Below are positions 1 through 13,021 of a stretch of 64,000 bases of DNA, one piece after another. The translations under genes and the position numbers were made by a program. The stretch's first letter is position 1, and the number at the start of each line of letters is the position of its first letter. Under the pieces are notes generated by a model, which made no database searches, had not been told where the DNA came from, and was given only the letters and a program-made list of their open reading frames with translations. Source of the DNA: Varanus komodoensis (taxonomy: Eukaryota > Chordata > Lepidosauria > Squamata > Varanidae); contig NW_025335268.1 in assembly GCF_004798865.1 (NCBI RefSeq), positions 54,243,922 to 54,307,921 of the forward strand, written 5' to 3'.

Positions 1-48
1 TGTCTCTCCATACCAGCAGGTTAGCAGAGCTGGTGTAGAAATGTCAGT

Positions 49-3000
49 CTAGTCACTGTCTAGATGTACAGGGTTGTAGTCGGGATCATCTTCATCATCC
101 TCCAACTCTAAGTCATCCATTTCTTGGAACAAGGATTCATCCACTTCCACATTGTTTCCAGCTGCAGAGGGAGGAAATGGAGAAAGGTAATACTCCATCC
201 TAGAAAAGGCCAATTCCAAATGGGCTGCCCAAGATGGCTGTTTGAAAGTTTTAACAAAAGCTATGACCCACAATCTAAGCACATGAGGGGCCACTGAGAG
301 TCCATTCCCAATGTAGACGTAAACCATCCAATACGCCATATGATGCTGAGGGAGATGTGTCCTTGCAGATGTCAGTGGACTACAACTCCCTGACTATTGG
401 CTATACTAGATGGGGCTGATGGCAGTTGAGAGCAACATAATCTTGACGGGCAAAGCTTTTCCCCTGTTCTATCAAGTTATGTCAAAGTAGTAACTCAAAT
501 GTAGTACATTCCATCATGTAAAATAGAGAACATGCATGTTATGCTCTCTCTCTCTTTGCAAGCATGTTTTCATACTGGACATGGCAACGGTTTGAAATGG
601 AGAAGCAGACCTTCACAGTCCTAGGCTGTTTTCCCAGCTATCTATGAGTCCCCCTCCAATGTATACCCTCCAGCTGGAAATGCATGTTGGAAAATGCTTC
701 TGAACTGAAAACTAAATGGGGAGGGGGAAGGAAGGATTATCTCACTGCAATGCCTTGTTCTGCTCCCTTAGCTTTCCCAGTCTGCTGAGCAAAATAAACT
801 TAAGCACTTAAAACATGAACTCTAATTGAAAGATGTGGCACTGCAAATGATGTTGAACTTCAATTCCCATCATCCCCTATCATCTCCCATCATTGGCTAT
901 GCTAATTACGGCTAATGGGAGTTGCAGCCCAACAACATCTGGAGCACCACTCATTCCCGACTCCTGTTGTAACGTGAAGGTTGAACCTAAGCTTAATCAA
1001 ACTGGAGCAATGATACTCTTTGTATTCCAAGAAGCAGAAGGGTGACATCTTCTGGACAGTAACTTCAATTACTTTTATTGTGTTGAATTAACTTGCCTCA
1101 ATGTTTTGTTCTGTTTATAACTCAAGGAGCCTATCTTATGTACACCTTGGCAGTCAGTCCCAAAGTAAATACATAAGATTGGAAGATGCACTAGGAAAAC
1201 TCCAAAAAGATCACTTGGGGGGTGAGAGAAACAAGAGTCTTTTTCTGCAGAATCAATGGAATGATGTCTCAAACAATTAAAAAAATCTTATGAATCATTC
1301 CACATTTTAAAATTGTCTATGGCTTTAAGGACTCATTACTACACTGGCTGTTTTAGTAATAAAATACATTAATTTAAATCTTTTAGTCATTATATGACAC
1401 TTGCAGCTTGCTCTTATCCCAGCAGTCCAAAGTGATAACAGTGGGGTCCCTAGACAGACACTCTGTTCTAGGCACCCTCCCGAGTTCATGACCTTGTCTG
1501 TCTTTGACATCTCACCTGGCACCCAGCAGGAAGGCTTTCCTGGCTTTTTGCTTTCCACAGGAAGTTTACAATATTCGGGGAAGGAATGGGGAATAAGGGC
1601 CTCAGAGGCACCCCCAGGACATCCCATTACACTGAATCAGAAGTGGCATCTCACTTTCAGAAGTACATAGAAACGACAATCTCTTTCATTAAGTACTGGA
1701 GACAGCACCTAGTTTTTAGTAGCTGCAGATTTTGTTCTTGGCTTGAATAACTAGAATTTATAGCAATGAAAAGAGGAATAATAGTTACCTTCTTCCAAGA
1801 ACTGAATATCAGATGTATCAAGATTATGATCTCTTTCAAATAGCTGTTTTCCTGTTTAAAATATTAGGGATAAATTGTATTGAACACAGTTACTAAAATT
1901 ATGACAACACGCTTTCTTTAGGGTGAAATTCTATACTTTTTTATCTGGAGGAAGCGCCACTTTGCTCGGTGGGTTGTGCTTCTTCATGTTCAGGAATGCA
2001 CAATCTGAAGCTTCACTAGCTATGTCGATAACAAAGCTTTGGTGCATAGCCCATTTATTTATCCTGACATCTTACATGATTGACAGCACAGAGAAGTCCA
2101 AGGTTACAGTCGTAAGTACCACATAATAGGCTATTTCAGACATAATTCTAAAATGTGGTTCAGCATTGTATGCACCAAGAATTATGAGCCTGGGGCCAAA
2201 CATTCCTCTCTCTTCCTCTGCAAACCCATAAGGAGTAGACTCAAAGTTTTCATTTCTCCAATTAAAACAATCAGATTAAAACAATCAGCGTTCCCCCCCA
2301 CTTTGTACATAAAAAGAAACTCCAGTGCATTCAAAAACAGAAGGCCCTGACCTGTTCTGGACTAGGGAAGAGAAGCAGAGGTTGGGAATGTGTGAAGAAC
2401 TCTAAATTAGCATTACGACAGAACCTGCCACTGAACTCAGTGGGACTTCTGAGGAATCATGGTTAGGACTGCACTGACAATCATCTTTTACTTTCCTTTA
2501 AAACAAAAGCAAAGGGCACTTCTGAATATTCAAATTCTTGCACATCTCTGCTAGAAACCCCTGTTCAAACTTTTAATGCCACCAATCCCTCTCTGTTTTT
2601 GAAAAAAGCAAACTTGACTTGTCGCAGATCCCTATCGGCGTTACTCCTTCTGGACACTAACTATTCTTAAACAACATCCACCCAACCACCAACTCCTCTG
2701 CATGAGCAACTTCTTTCAAGACTGAAGAAATCTTCCAAAACGATATGGCATGGATGGCTTAGCATTCAAGAGAAGAAAGCAAAACATTCCTCTGGAATAC
2801 CCAATGCCTGCCACATGCCTAAGTTAGCACTCTGCAAATAAAATGAAATGGTAGCCTTAAGACAACTGCCACACCATACCTGTGAGTTTATTTTTTCCAG
2901 ACTGTTCTTCCTCTTTCATCCTTTTTCTTTTAATTTCTAAGAGCTCTGCATCAAATTTTGCTTTCCAGCTTAGAAAATTTTCAATGGTGACAGGGGTGCC

Positions 3001-6000
3001 ATGGAAACATTGCTAAACAAAAGGGGGAATGTATTGAAATGAATTAAGGACATTCCAAGAATGCCATTCCCAAATTCAAAAGATGTGTCAGTCTCAGCAC
3101 ACTACTCTATTCTTTCATAAACAGAGAGAAGCATGGAATCATGATAGGACTCTGCTTCCTAAGCAAAAAGGCATTTTCCCACTTTGTAGCAGCGAGAGCA
3201 ATCAAAACCTAATTCCCAAGTGGAAGAATAACAAGAGCAACAGCAACAAAAGGCTAGTTCCACTACTCCACATGAAATTGTCTATATTTATATCCCCCTT
3301 TTTTTCTTCTTTTCTTACACAGAACCCAAGGCGGCTCACCCACACAACAGTCCTGGGAGTTAGGCTAGGCCCAGGGTACTGGCACAGAGCTATCCAGTGA
3401 GATTCACGGCTCAATGGGAAATAGAACCCAGACCTGCCAAGTTCCAGTCCAACACTCTAAGCACTGTATCACATTAGCAGAACAATCCTATGGCATCTCG
3501 ATAGCTTCTAGAGGGTCACAGAACTTTTGGGAAAACAGCTCCTGTGTCAGAACTGGGACCTTGCAGCTGGAGCGCCCTCTCCTACCCCTTGCGGCCAGTG
3601 TGAAAAGAACAGCAGCAGCCACTTCTTGAAAGTTTCAAGAGGGATCTTGGAGAAGAGGTTTAGTGGAAATTCCAGAGGCGGGAGAAAGGAGACTATATCA
3701 ACGTGGCCATGACATATCCTGGGGCACTTCAGCTTCCTGCCATCCCCCTCCGAAGGTGCCCAATTGCTTTGCAGGTCAGGAAGACTACAGAGTTCAGAAG
3801 GTCCTCTCCAATTTTTCCCTCTGCATCCCTCCTACCCTGCACAGGATGTCCATAATCATTTCAGGATGGAGAGCTAAGGGCCACCCACTGGATTATGACC
3901 TATGAGGAAGCCTCTCTGCAAGAACCAGCTGCTCATGCGTAGGCTGCTTCATGTGGACAGTCCATGGCAATGTGTACAAGCCCATAGTGGGGCCTACAGC
4001 ACAGTCCTGTTCCTAGGGAAGATGTGATGGAATCAACCTGTGCTTCGTGCATGAAGGGGGCTTCCAGGCCTGCTTGTCTTTACAGGCAGCTCCAGAAGAA
4101 TGATTTCCGCCGCACAGGAAATTTGTCACTTGAATGCTCTGCAACTCTCTAACACATGCAGTTCTGCAGCCATGCTGCTTCCTAGTTACAATTCTTATAC
4201 GGAAAAATAAAAACCTTATATACATAATTGGCTTTCATTTACAGGCCAAATGCAAGCAAGTTGATTGATTTGGTATTCACAAGAACAACAGGAAAGCTAC
4301 CAATATAAAATCAAATTATTATTCCTTCAGAAAATGGAAAATGAAATGTCTTTGAGGTATTTTGCCATGGCTGCTGTTTGGAACTATTTCAAATGGGCTA
4401 ATATGGCAATTATATCATTCATCTGCTTTAGAAAACACCACATTTAGGCATCCAGTGAACTGGAAGTGGTGGGAACTGATGAAGTACCTAAGGATGGAAT
4501 TTTGTATAAACATTAATCCACCCAATCTCTAGATAATATTACATAGTCTGGCTTCTATTGACTTTTACTGCATGCCATCTAAAATCAATATACAGCTTTG
4601 CTAATTTAAGAACTAAGTTTTTTCTCTTTGCCTTACAAGCTACTAGTGTATTTAGAGATTGCACACAACTAGGCCAATTTTACCATCAGACTGCTGCTAA
4701 AATGTATAGGATTACGTTGATGCATCTTTTGTTTACCTTTTCTGCCTCCTCTGCCTCTTTTTCCTTCTGTTTCTTCTCTTCATCTCTTCTTGTTTTTATC
4801 TGATCAACTATTTCATTTAATTTCTCTTGCACAGCTGATACTAGTGTGAAGATCATTACCATACCCAGGTTCTCTTCTGCCTGAAACATGTAAAGAATAT
4901 TCAGAAAACAAGGGTCATAGTGTGGCATGACAATTAAAGATGTCTGGTAAAAGTTGCTTTGAACAGCATTTCATAGAAGGCAAATCCTGAAACACGTACT
5001 GATGATATCCAATGTGGTACAAATGGAAGCAGCTCAAGCAATTCTATCTTTCTCTTTCCCTAATTCCATTCTGCTCTGTCGTCCCCATAAAGTCCAGAAG
5101 ATCTTCTCCGACTTTCTAGATAGACTTTTTGGGGGATACCAGAAGTTGCAGGAAGGGGCCCCTCACATGTTGGATATCATCCATTTACAGCAAAACCCAA
5201 ACTGGGCAAGAAACTTCTTCTAGATCACAAATTGGCAACTCTAATTTGTACTTAGTAAGGCACATATTGTTCCCCAAATGTCAGTTTTCTCCTGGTCCAC
5301 AGCAACGTGAAAGCCATCTCTATACTTTCAAGCATGATGCAACACCCCATAATGGGATGCTGTTGTGTTGGGAGATCTGGCAAGGTTCCCACAGTCACGA
5401 GAGCAATCACCTGCAAAACTGCACACTTGTATTTACAAATGTTTCATAGCAGCCAGTGATTCAATAAAAGAGAGAAAACACCATGTTTCCTCATAGTGAA
5501 GCACTGTACTATAGGCTTCCACAGCCGACTGGAGCGAGGGAAGGAAAGTGGGAATTCTCCAGTTCAACTATAGGACAAACATCAACATTGGTTAAATTCC
5601 ATTTGCTTGAAATAAAATCTTCATCCAATGTAATTAAAATATCCATCCATTTATATACTTTAGGATATCTGTAGAACCCTCTTCCTGAGCTTGAAAAAAA
5701 AATTCGACAGCCTGAGTGTTTATTCCTGTCTGTGAAGCACAAACCTTACCATACACTAGCAGGATTTCAAGAAGAACCTATTTGTTTGTGCTTACCTGTT
5801 CCTGCAATAATTTCAGTATATCAGCAACATCACTATCCTCAAGATTCTCTTGTGCAAGCAGTTCATAGTGTGGGATTTCATCTGGATAATTCTCTGCATA
5901 TGTGAATTTGAGGGTTGTCTGTACAGCTACAGCATCACAGAAAACACCAGTGATAAATCAGCACAAATGTAACTACCAACATTTAGCATTATTTTATTGG

Positions 6001-9000
6001 AGACCAATTATATCACAAACAATTTTCACTAATGGGCTGACAAAAGAGTGATGCAGGCAAAGCAAGCAACAGCTCCTTTAAAAACAGCAATGATAGACCT
6101 TAACTACATGCTGAGCCCTTTGATACAAGACCTCACCTCATGGATCCAGCAATTTTAAAACTATTTTCCCTGAAGTTTGCATTGCAATCAAATTAGAAAT
6201 ATGTTTCACCAACACATGCACTGAAAAAGGTACCAGCTTACTGTTTGCTGCTGTATTTTGGATCTAACAATATGTCTTCTGTGCATTAAAGCAGCATTTC
6301 CCAAACTCTTTTAGACTAATTCTTAGGTGCCCTGAAATAGTGTGTAAGGCAGTGGTGAACAGAAGGTAGATCTTCATAAGTTTGGAACCTCCGTTCCTAA
6401 AAGCCCTGCCAGTATGGACAATGTTTAAGAATGTTGAGAATTGAAGTCCAAAATCTAGAGATCTATTTTCTGCCCATCCAGGTGTGCTGTGCACACACCT
6501 GCATATGTATGTTTGCATGGAAACGGGGCATGCTCCTGCTCTCCATTGCATGCGGGTTCTAACATACCAGAAGGCTCCACTCTGCTGAAACTGCCCAAGA
6601 CAATAAAAACAGGGATTTCAATCTTGGTTTTCCATACACCAGTGCCAAATAAACACCATGCAGAAAATCACAAATCTCTAGCCCAACACTTTTATCAATT
6701 GGCCACCACTGCATATTTATAAGATGGCCATCTCACTGAAATATCAGCTCATCACAATGTGAACCAATTAACTCTTACTTCCAAGTATTCTTGGAAAAGT
6801 TATTTAGTCATGAGCAGTTTTCTTTACATATGAATGCTCAATGGTATTCAACTTACTTTCATCATTTTCTCCTGCTTCAGATGTCACAGTGATAGTAAAA
6901 CTTGTTGGATTTTCTGATAACACTATGGAAGAAAGAAGTAGTCAGTGGAGACAAGAAATATCTTTCCCATACAGGGCTGGCTTTTTTGTATCAGTGGAAA
7001 TTTGCATGCAAACTTGCTCAGCTGTAAGATGAATAATCTCTGAAATGATGTCATTTTTTATAAAAGTTTTATGTTTGAAATGGGAACAATATTCTCCAAG
7101 GGGATCCCAAGGGGTTATTAGATTGTCAAGACCACAGATTTCACACAATCTGGACAGAAGACATGTGGTCCCTCAGAAGGCTTTACTCTGAAGAACCAGT
7201 TCCTCTGTAGTGAGCTCAAGGTTCTTCTGAAATCCCAGAAAAGTGATATGCCAGGTCTAGGTTTTCTGACAGGGAGATCTGAATGTCTGAGTAATGTACA
7301 ATGCAAGCAAGTGCTCAGTCACCAAATCAATCACTGAGGCTCCCATCAGCTGGAACAAAGAGCAAAGCCTGCTGATCCAATTCAAGGATGTCCAAACAAC
7401 GGGCTGGGCCACCTGCCTTGCTTTTCTACCTTCTGCTGTTTGCAGCCAAGTTATTACAGTTGTGTGCACTCTAGAGTTACATGGTGCTCAGCTCTCTCTA
7501 TGGCTAATAAGTGGGGCCATGCTGTGGCTGAGAGGGATAAGGGATGCCAGTATGTCTGGAATGCAAGCTTGTTAGCAAGACTGATGAGCAAGCATCTGCT
7601 CATTATTTCTCATGATGCTACAGTCCATCCTTTGTCCATCTCCCCTGCCAAGACCCAGAAAGACAAGATGGAAAACACTGCTGGACTATACAGAAGCAGA
7701 CCTAACTCACTGACAGAGCACATGTTCTGCATGCAAATAAATCAAGGCACAACTTCTGGAGTCTCCAGGAAGGGCCACCCATTAGTGTAGGTAGAACTGC
7801 CAGTTCATCAGAACCCTTCCAGTGCTTCCAGACAACCAACACTGTTTTTCCACAGGCTAGTCAGCAGAACAGGGTGGTAGGGCATTCCCTCTCCCTACTA
7901 GCACCTCTTGCACACACTAAAACTCTCCAAAGTAGCTTTTTGGTGCTGCAGGGGTAGGAGAGAGAGAATAGGGTGCTTCTTGCCAGCTCCTCAGAGTAGA
8001 TTTTCAGGCAGCACAAAGCACTGAAGGGGATAGGAGTGAAGAAGGAAGTCCTGTTACACCATCAGACATCTGCTAGCATGGCACTGGATCCAACCCTTAC
8101 TGTAGAATTATATGCCCTCCTTCATGGGGTTTTACAGAGAGTCCGTATGAGATATCATTTTTCATTTGTACCATTCCTGTGTTTTCCCTTCTGTTTCTTG
8201 TCTTGCTAGAGAAAATTCATTAAGGAAGAAAGACAGAATAGTTGCATAATGTCTTTTGACTTGCAGAACCAGGAGCCGTTTATCTGGAAGGACTTGTGAT
8301 CCTGGCCAAGCTCTGGATTGGAGATGAGTCTACATGGGTAGACATCACTGCATGGTAATTTATGGGTACATCAACCCCTAATCCAGTCTTCTCAACCTGG
8401 CATCCTTTGGATATTGGGCTGCAGCTCCCATAATGCCCACCTAATGGCCATATAGGTCTGAATTAAGCAAGACTGTACACATGAAATTCTTTGCCACCCA
8501 AAACCACTAATGTTTGTACTGCAGCAGCAGCCCTCCTTACCATTGGCCATGCTGGGACAGCCTGATGCGAGCTGGTCAAAAGCATCTGGAGGGCACCAGG
8601 TTGGGGAAGGCTACCCTATAAAGATGCCATGCTGTTTTTTCCCCCAGTGGCATTAACTTTATTAATGCTGGTCTCAGGTATTATGCTCAGTTATTCCAGA
8701 ATGGGACATTTTATTTAAACAGCCCAAACCTTCTCTCCCTTATTAGGGCAACACTAACATATGCAGAGCTAAAGAATGTGCTCATGCAACGTTTGTAGCA
8801 ATGAAAACTCACAGCAGTGGATGCCAACATTTTTGATTAGCATTGCAGGGTCTTGTTTTTGAGTTTCATCTTACTCAGCGGACAGCTGCACCGCATGGAA
8901 GAAAGGAAAGCAGGAGCAGAGGCCCAATTCTCTACCAGCGTCCTCGCGCGAGTCCAAGACAGCCGCAAACTCCCAAGCTGACCGTATGAAGACGCTGAAG

Positions 9001-9722
9001 TGATCCAGTATTATGGCGCATTAACCATGTGTCATAGCCGCTCGCCTCAGCAGAAGAACCCGCAGACAATCATAAAGCAAAGGAACTGGTTGATCCAGTC
9101 CCCGAATAGCGTGCAGCGAGCTTGAAGAATGGGAATGCAGAGTTTAGCCTTCTCGGAATGCAACGACCGACCGAGAAGGCGACCAAGAAAAACTTTTACC
9201 GAAACTATTTCGGTGGGAGGTCCAAGGGTCACAGGCCTACAAATCAGCAGGAAAGAAACCTCCACCCCAAGTGAGAAGCGGCTGGGGACAATTCTTTCCT
9301 TGGCCCCCTCCACCGTACCAAAGGCAAAAAGACAAAACAAGGGTTCGGATCAAGCAGCTCCTGCTTTTCACTAGTGGTAAAATCCTGCAAAGCCCGTAAA
9401 AGAATGGGGGGGGGGGATTCCGAGTCGCTTTTAAAGCTCGCGTGCAAATGCAAGGGAGGGGCATGCTACGAAATAGCGTTTTTTTGATCGAGCCTTTGAA
9501 AGACCAGCGAAAAGGAACGCAAGATGAGGAGGAAGAGGAGAAAAAATAATAAGACTAGTCAGATGTGCCACATGTTGGAAAGTTGCAACAGCTGCCGTCC
9601 CGCAAGCCCAACCTGCTCCCATGCGGAGTTCCATGCGCCAGCCAGATACCTGTAAAGGAGTCCGGGTAAATGGACTCCAGGGCCTCGAGCTCATTGCGCT
9701 GCTCCTCCCCGTAATCAGTCAT
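49..9722 (-). CDS. RWDD1: RWDD1, RWD domain-containing protein 1, complete coding region in 7 exons
   Basis: Coding exons on the minus strand, in transcript order: 9650-9722, 6857-6922, 5796-5926, 4737-4880, 2880-3012, 1789-1851 and 49-161. Each junction has AG and GT in the right place, the phases fit, and the total is 723 bp (240 residues plus stop); the human protein has 243. The start was chosen because the protein begins MTDYGEEQRNELEALESIYP, the conserved RWD-domain N-terminus. The RWD fold covers about residues 1-110 (YPDE motif in exon 3). Exon 4 encodes a lysine/glutamate-rich coiled coil (KTRRDEEKKQKEKEAEEAEK). The tail is very acidic (MDDLELEDDEDDPDYNP) and ends VHLDSD, shorter than in human. 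From family knowledge it is DFRP2, a cytosolic partner that stabilises the GTPase DRG2. No internal stop or frameshift was seen. The 3' UTR runs off the window. Confidence 0.97.
360..442. repeat. Half copy of palindromic MITE-like repeat
   Basis: The stretch contains 'gcagatgtcagtggactaca' followed by a degraded return arm ('gctgatggcagttgagagca'). These match the arms of the fold-back repeat described at 56543-56680. It lies just upstream of RWDD1 exon 7, in intron 6. Confidence 0.4.
848..952. repeat. Palindromic MITE-like repeat copy
   Basis: An arm with 'acttcaattcccatcat' is followed by its approximate inverted return ('aatgggagttgcagcccaac', then 'aacatctggagcacca'). This belongs to the fold-back family seen many times in the window. 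It lies in RWDD1 intron 6. Confidence 0.55.
1922..2111 (+). other. Candidate orphan exon, membrane-protein-like, antisense in RWDD1 intron 5
   Basis: A plus-strand open segment of 63 codons is framed by a convincing 3' splice site (branch-point-like 'tactaaa', pyrimidine run, AG at 1920-1921) and a consensus GTAAGT donor at 2112. It starts with one base completing a codon and ends in phase 0. The translation has two hydrophobic stretches, roughly FYTFLSGGSATLLGGLCFF and ITKLWCIAHLFILTSYMI, separated by a polar loop. I do not recognise the family. It may be an internal exon of an unannotated gene or a relic. No partner exon was identified, so coding status is unproven. Confidence 0.3.
3290..3480 (-). 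repeat. tRNA-derived SINE, minus orientation
   Basis: Read on the minus strand it has a tRNA-like head with a B-box ('gggttctatttccc') near the right end. A body resembling reptile MIR/CORE-type SINEs follows ('gggtgagccgccttgggttc'), then an A-rich end at about 3300. It lies in RWDD1 intron 4. Confidence 0.55.
8388..8622. repeat. Palindromic MITE-like repeat, interrupted copy
   Basis: The left arm 'ctcaacctggcatcctttgg' and right arm 'ggagggcaccaggttgggga' are inverted partners about 200 bp apart. The unrelated sequence at about 8454-8540 suggests an insertion into the loop. It is in RWDD1 intron 1. Confidence 0.55.
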
Positions 9723-10300
9723 GGTCCCCCGCTGCCGGCCATGGAATGCTCCGATCCCTCCACCCGCAATTACCTCCGCCAGCAGAGGGTACCCGGAGGA
9801 GGGAAGAGCAGAAACTAGACGTCGGAGCCGAGGGTCTGGCACAGTCCAGGCCACTTCGCGCACGCGCAGTGCTTCGCAGCGCCGCCGCCACGCGCGGCAG
9901 CGCCTTGACCTCCTTCTGCGGCTCGAACGCTCGCAACTCCCCGGCCTGAAAGGGAATCGGTTGTTCTGAGCGCTGATTGATCGCGTCTGCTCGCCTCCCT
10001 GGGAAGACGTCAGAAGGGGTTGCCTCCAGTCGCTTCGCTATTTCAACCGGCTTGGCGTCGGCACGCGGAGGGAGGCGTGGCCAAGGCGTCGGGTGCTGCC
10101 AGCGGCGGAGCTGCTTCCGCGGGCGAGCGGCTCCCCGGTCTTGGTTTCGCTCCCGTCGGCGAGTCTGTCGCACAACCTCGTCCTCCCTTCGGCTTCCCGC
10201 GCCCCGCCTTTTTTCAGACGGCTCTCTTCACACGGTGAACGATTTCGCTGCTTCTAACCGGCGGCTCCCTACTGAGTGTGCTTAGTATTGAAACCCTTAG
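9620..10300. promoter_or_regulatory. CpG-rich promoter region of RWDD1
   Basis: CpG dinucleotides are dense here, in sharp contrast to the AT-rich flanks. The block covers the RWDD1 start codon (9720-9722) and about 580 bp upstream of it, as expected for a housekeeping CpG-island promoter. No TATA box stands out. The block extends well upstream of RWDD1, so it could also drive a divergent plus-strand transcript such as TRAPPC3L, but no matching first exon was recognised. Confidence 0.75.
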
Positions 10301-10712
10301 GGGACACGCCTGGGCATTTTTAGGCAGTAAAAAGCCCTGCAACTCCCGCATTTCTGAGCTAGCCTGAAAGCATGGATGGAGATGCGGGAACCGGGTTAGT
10401 GCACGGGGGAGTGCGTGTGAGGGGGGAACTATCGCTGGCTTAAAGCTATGTGAGACGCAGGCGCTGCGATTGTAGTTGCCTCTGCAGGATCCCCGTCTGC
10501 AAGTTGGTGGCGATAACTGCATCCACTGTACAGTTATATTTCATCAGTTCACAAGCAAGAGTATGGACCTGTAACGGAGGCCCATAATACCCTTATCAGA
10601 AATCATAGACAAAGCAATTGTATTAACTTTTTGCATATTGTGTGCTCTTTAATAGCTGGCTTTACATTGGACATGGTGCAGTAGATTATTAACAGTTCAG
10701 AATAACATTCCC

Positions 10713-10985
10713 ACCTATAGAATGCGCTCCCCAGAGAGGTCCGCCTGGCACCGTTGTTATTTGTTTTTCAGCGCCAGGCTAAGACCTTTTTATTTAAAAC
10801 TTATTTTAATTGTTAATTTATTATGTATTTTAGGATTTTAAATTTTATGCCGAGCTGTTACCAAGTTTTTAATGAATTTTAATGTACTAACTGTTATTTA
10901 TATATTTTAATTATGTTGTGAGCCGCCCCTAGGCTTTGGTGCGATGAGGGCGGCATAGAAATGTTTTAAATAAATAAATAAAATA
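10713..10985 (+). repeat. L2-like LINE 3' end
   Basis: It begins with the degraded ORF2/3' UTR text 'gaggtccgcctggc...cgccaggctaagacc' and continues through an AT-rich stretch. It ends with 'gagccgcccctaggctttgg', 'gggcggcatagaaat' and an AAATA-type tail. I recognise this as the common 3' end of a reptile LINE, probably L2-like; the family name is less sure than the repeat nature. Confidence 0.6.
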
Positions 10986-12116
10986 TTCTTGCTGCTTATA
11001 TTTATTTTAACTGCTTTGTTCTCTTAAAACCAAACCTCGTATTACATTAAATACATTTACCTTATTATGTGCATATTTGAAATGATATATGGAAACCCTC
11101 AATCATGGGTGGCACTACTTAAAAGATGTTTGCCCTGATTTATGTTCCCAATGGGAGTTCCCTTCTCCAAAATTCCAGTTTGACCCGGATCCCCTTGGAG
11201 AAAGGGAAGGATACTAAGCTAATTGAATAATATTGAATATCTGCATTTTTCAGAATCAGAAGGCCACAGTGCTGCAGAAGATGGTTCCAGGCAGGTGTGG
11301 ATGAAATTTGAACTCTGCATACTTTTTTCTAATTTCAAGCTGGAAGTGGATTCATAAGTCATTGATATTCCAACAGAATTTGAAGGGTAGCTTCTCCATC
11401 CTCTCCTTAAAAATACTGTCAAACCTTTCACTTTGCACAACAGTCATCATGTTTTTCCACTGTCCAATAGTACCTGATATACGAAGCAGAGAGAAAGAGA
11501 GAGCATCAGATGAATACCTATGATTCATTTCCATAGTTCAGGATTTAGGGCTGGGTATCTTTGGTTCACCCACCTTTGCTGGGCTTCCTCCTGCAAGACT
11601 GGCTGGGAGAGTTCCAGGATTTGTGGAGCAGAAATGGTGAAATTATATTTGATGGTAGGGGTATACTTAGACAAGGTCTGGTTCTTTTTTGCCATATTTT
11701 TACATTTAAAAAACTAAATGCAGCTTGGCCATGCCCAACTGAGGTGTGGATGTCCCTAGGAATGGTGCTTTATGATGATGTAGCATCATTCCTTGTAGTA
11801 CCTGCAAGCAGACTTTTCATTCTCTCAGCAGCCAAGCCACACCTTGTGTTTTTCTTAAATTGTAGCCATTAGGAAGGGGTATGGGGTGCTAAGTAGAACA
11901 TCTCATCTACCTATAAATGAAACCTAACTGCTGTAGCTGAAAAATGCTCGACCAAATTCCCACCCAATGTGGAATGGAAGTATCCTGAAGCCATAACTGT
12001 CATGCTTCTAGACGAGGTAGGAGAAGAATCCAGTGCCGGGAGTGGTACTGAGGCAGCAGCATCGTGTGTGTGTGGGAGGGGGGGAGTGTTCCAAAGCCAT
12101 TCTCTCTGTTCTAGGG

Positions 12117-12837
12117 CAGGAGTTCTCAGCCTGTGATCTGTGGACTCCTGGGTGGCCATGATGTCATCACGGGGGGTCCACAAAGACTTGAAGAAATTTT
12201 AGGGTTTTTTCCAGTTAAATCTGAATAAATGAGTGAACCAATGAAAGCAAGAGGAAATGGGAAATAGTACAAAATCTTAATTTTCCATTCTTGTTTTGTA
12301 AAACTTGACTTTTTTAACCTATTGCCTCAATTAAAAACAATCAGAGGTATAAATCGGCTATGAGAGTAGCTGTCTGATGGCAAATAGCTGTGTTTGGTAT
12401 TTCTGCACATGCTGAAAACATGCAAGTGAATGACTGAGGGGCCCTGGACCCATAAACAAAAATATATAGTGATTGAACAAAGACAAACGAGGTGAGAAGA
12501 ATTGTAAAAAACTTTTCATCAAATTTTAATGTAAACATTGACATCAAATTTGGAATTAACATGTCAAAATACCATTAAATAGGCCATTTGAGTGATAAGA
12601 GTGTTGATACTATTATTTGAAATTTGTATGGAATCATTGCAATGCATATATAATAATAGGAGTGTGTGCATTAACAGATTCCCCCTTCTCTCCAGATTTG
12701 AAGGCCCATCATGAGAACACTGAAATAAATATTTGATGCAGTCTAGGGCTTTCAATCTTGAGATAATGCCTGGTGGTCTGCGGCCACAAAAGGTATTTAA
12801 AGGGGTCTGTGGCAAAGGAAAGGTTGAGAACCACTGT
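12117..12837. mobile_element. Nonautonomous hAT DNA transposon with 8-bp target duplication
   Basis: The left end 'caggagttctcagcctgtga' and the right end 'aaaggttgagaaccactg' are imperfect terminal inverted repeats of the CAGTGGTTCTCAACC type known from hAT (Charlie/MER5-like) elements. The octamer 'ttctaggg' flanks both ends (12109-12116 and 12838-12845), with one extra T at the right. About 720 bp, with no transposase ORF. It sits in the SULT-like intron. Confidence 0.75.
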
Positions 12838-13021
12838 TTCTAGGGAATTGATTCTGCTTTACATACTGCCATTGTATGGACTGTCTTGTTCTCCCATGCT
12901 TTACTGTGTGGCTTTAGAAATAAGGAGATCTAAATAGAAATGCCATACATTCCAGTGCTGTATCAACTATCCCTGGAATTAGGGAACTCTATGCGAATCA
13001 CACAGAACCCCACTTTATTTT

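Noticed and set aside
3202-3480. ORFs around 3.2-3.6 kb as small genes
   Set aside because: They fall in a tRNA-derived SINE and its flanks and lack splice or start context.
10371-10396. ATG followed by a possible donor (ATGGATGGAGATGCGGGAACC then GTTAGT) right of the CpG island, as first exon of TRAPPC3L
   Set aside because: Its length gives the wrong phase for the exon at 26228, and the residues do not resemble the MSRxAxR start of the family.
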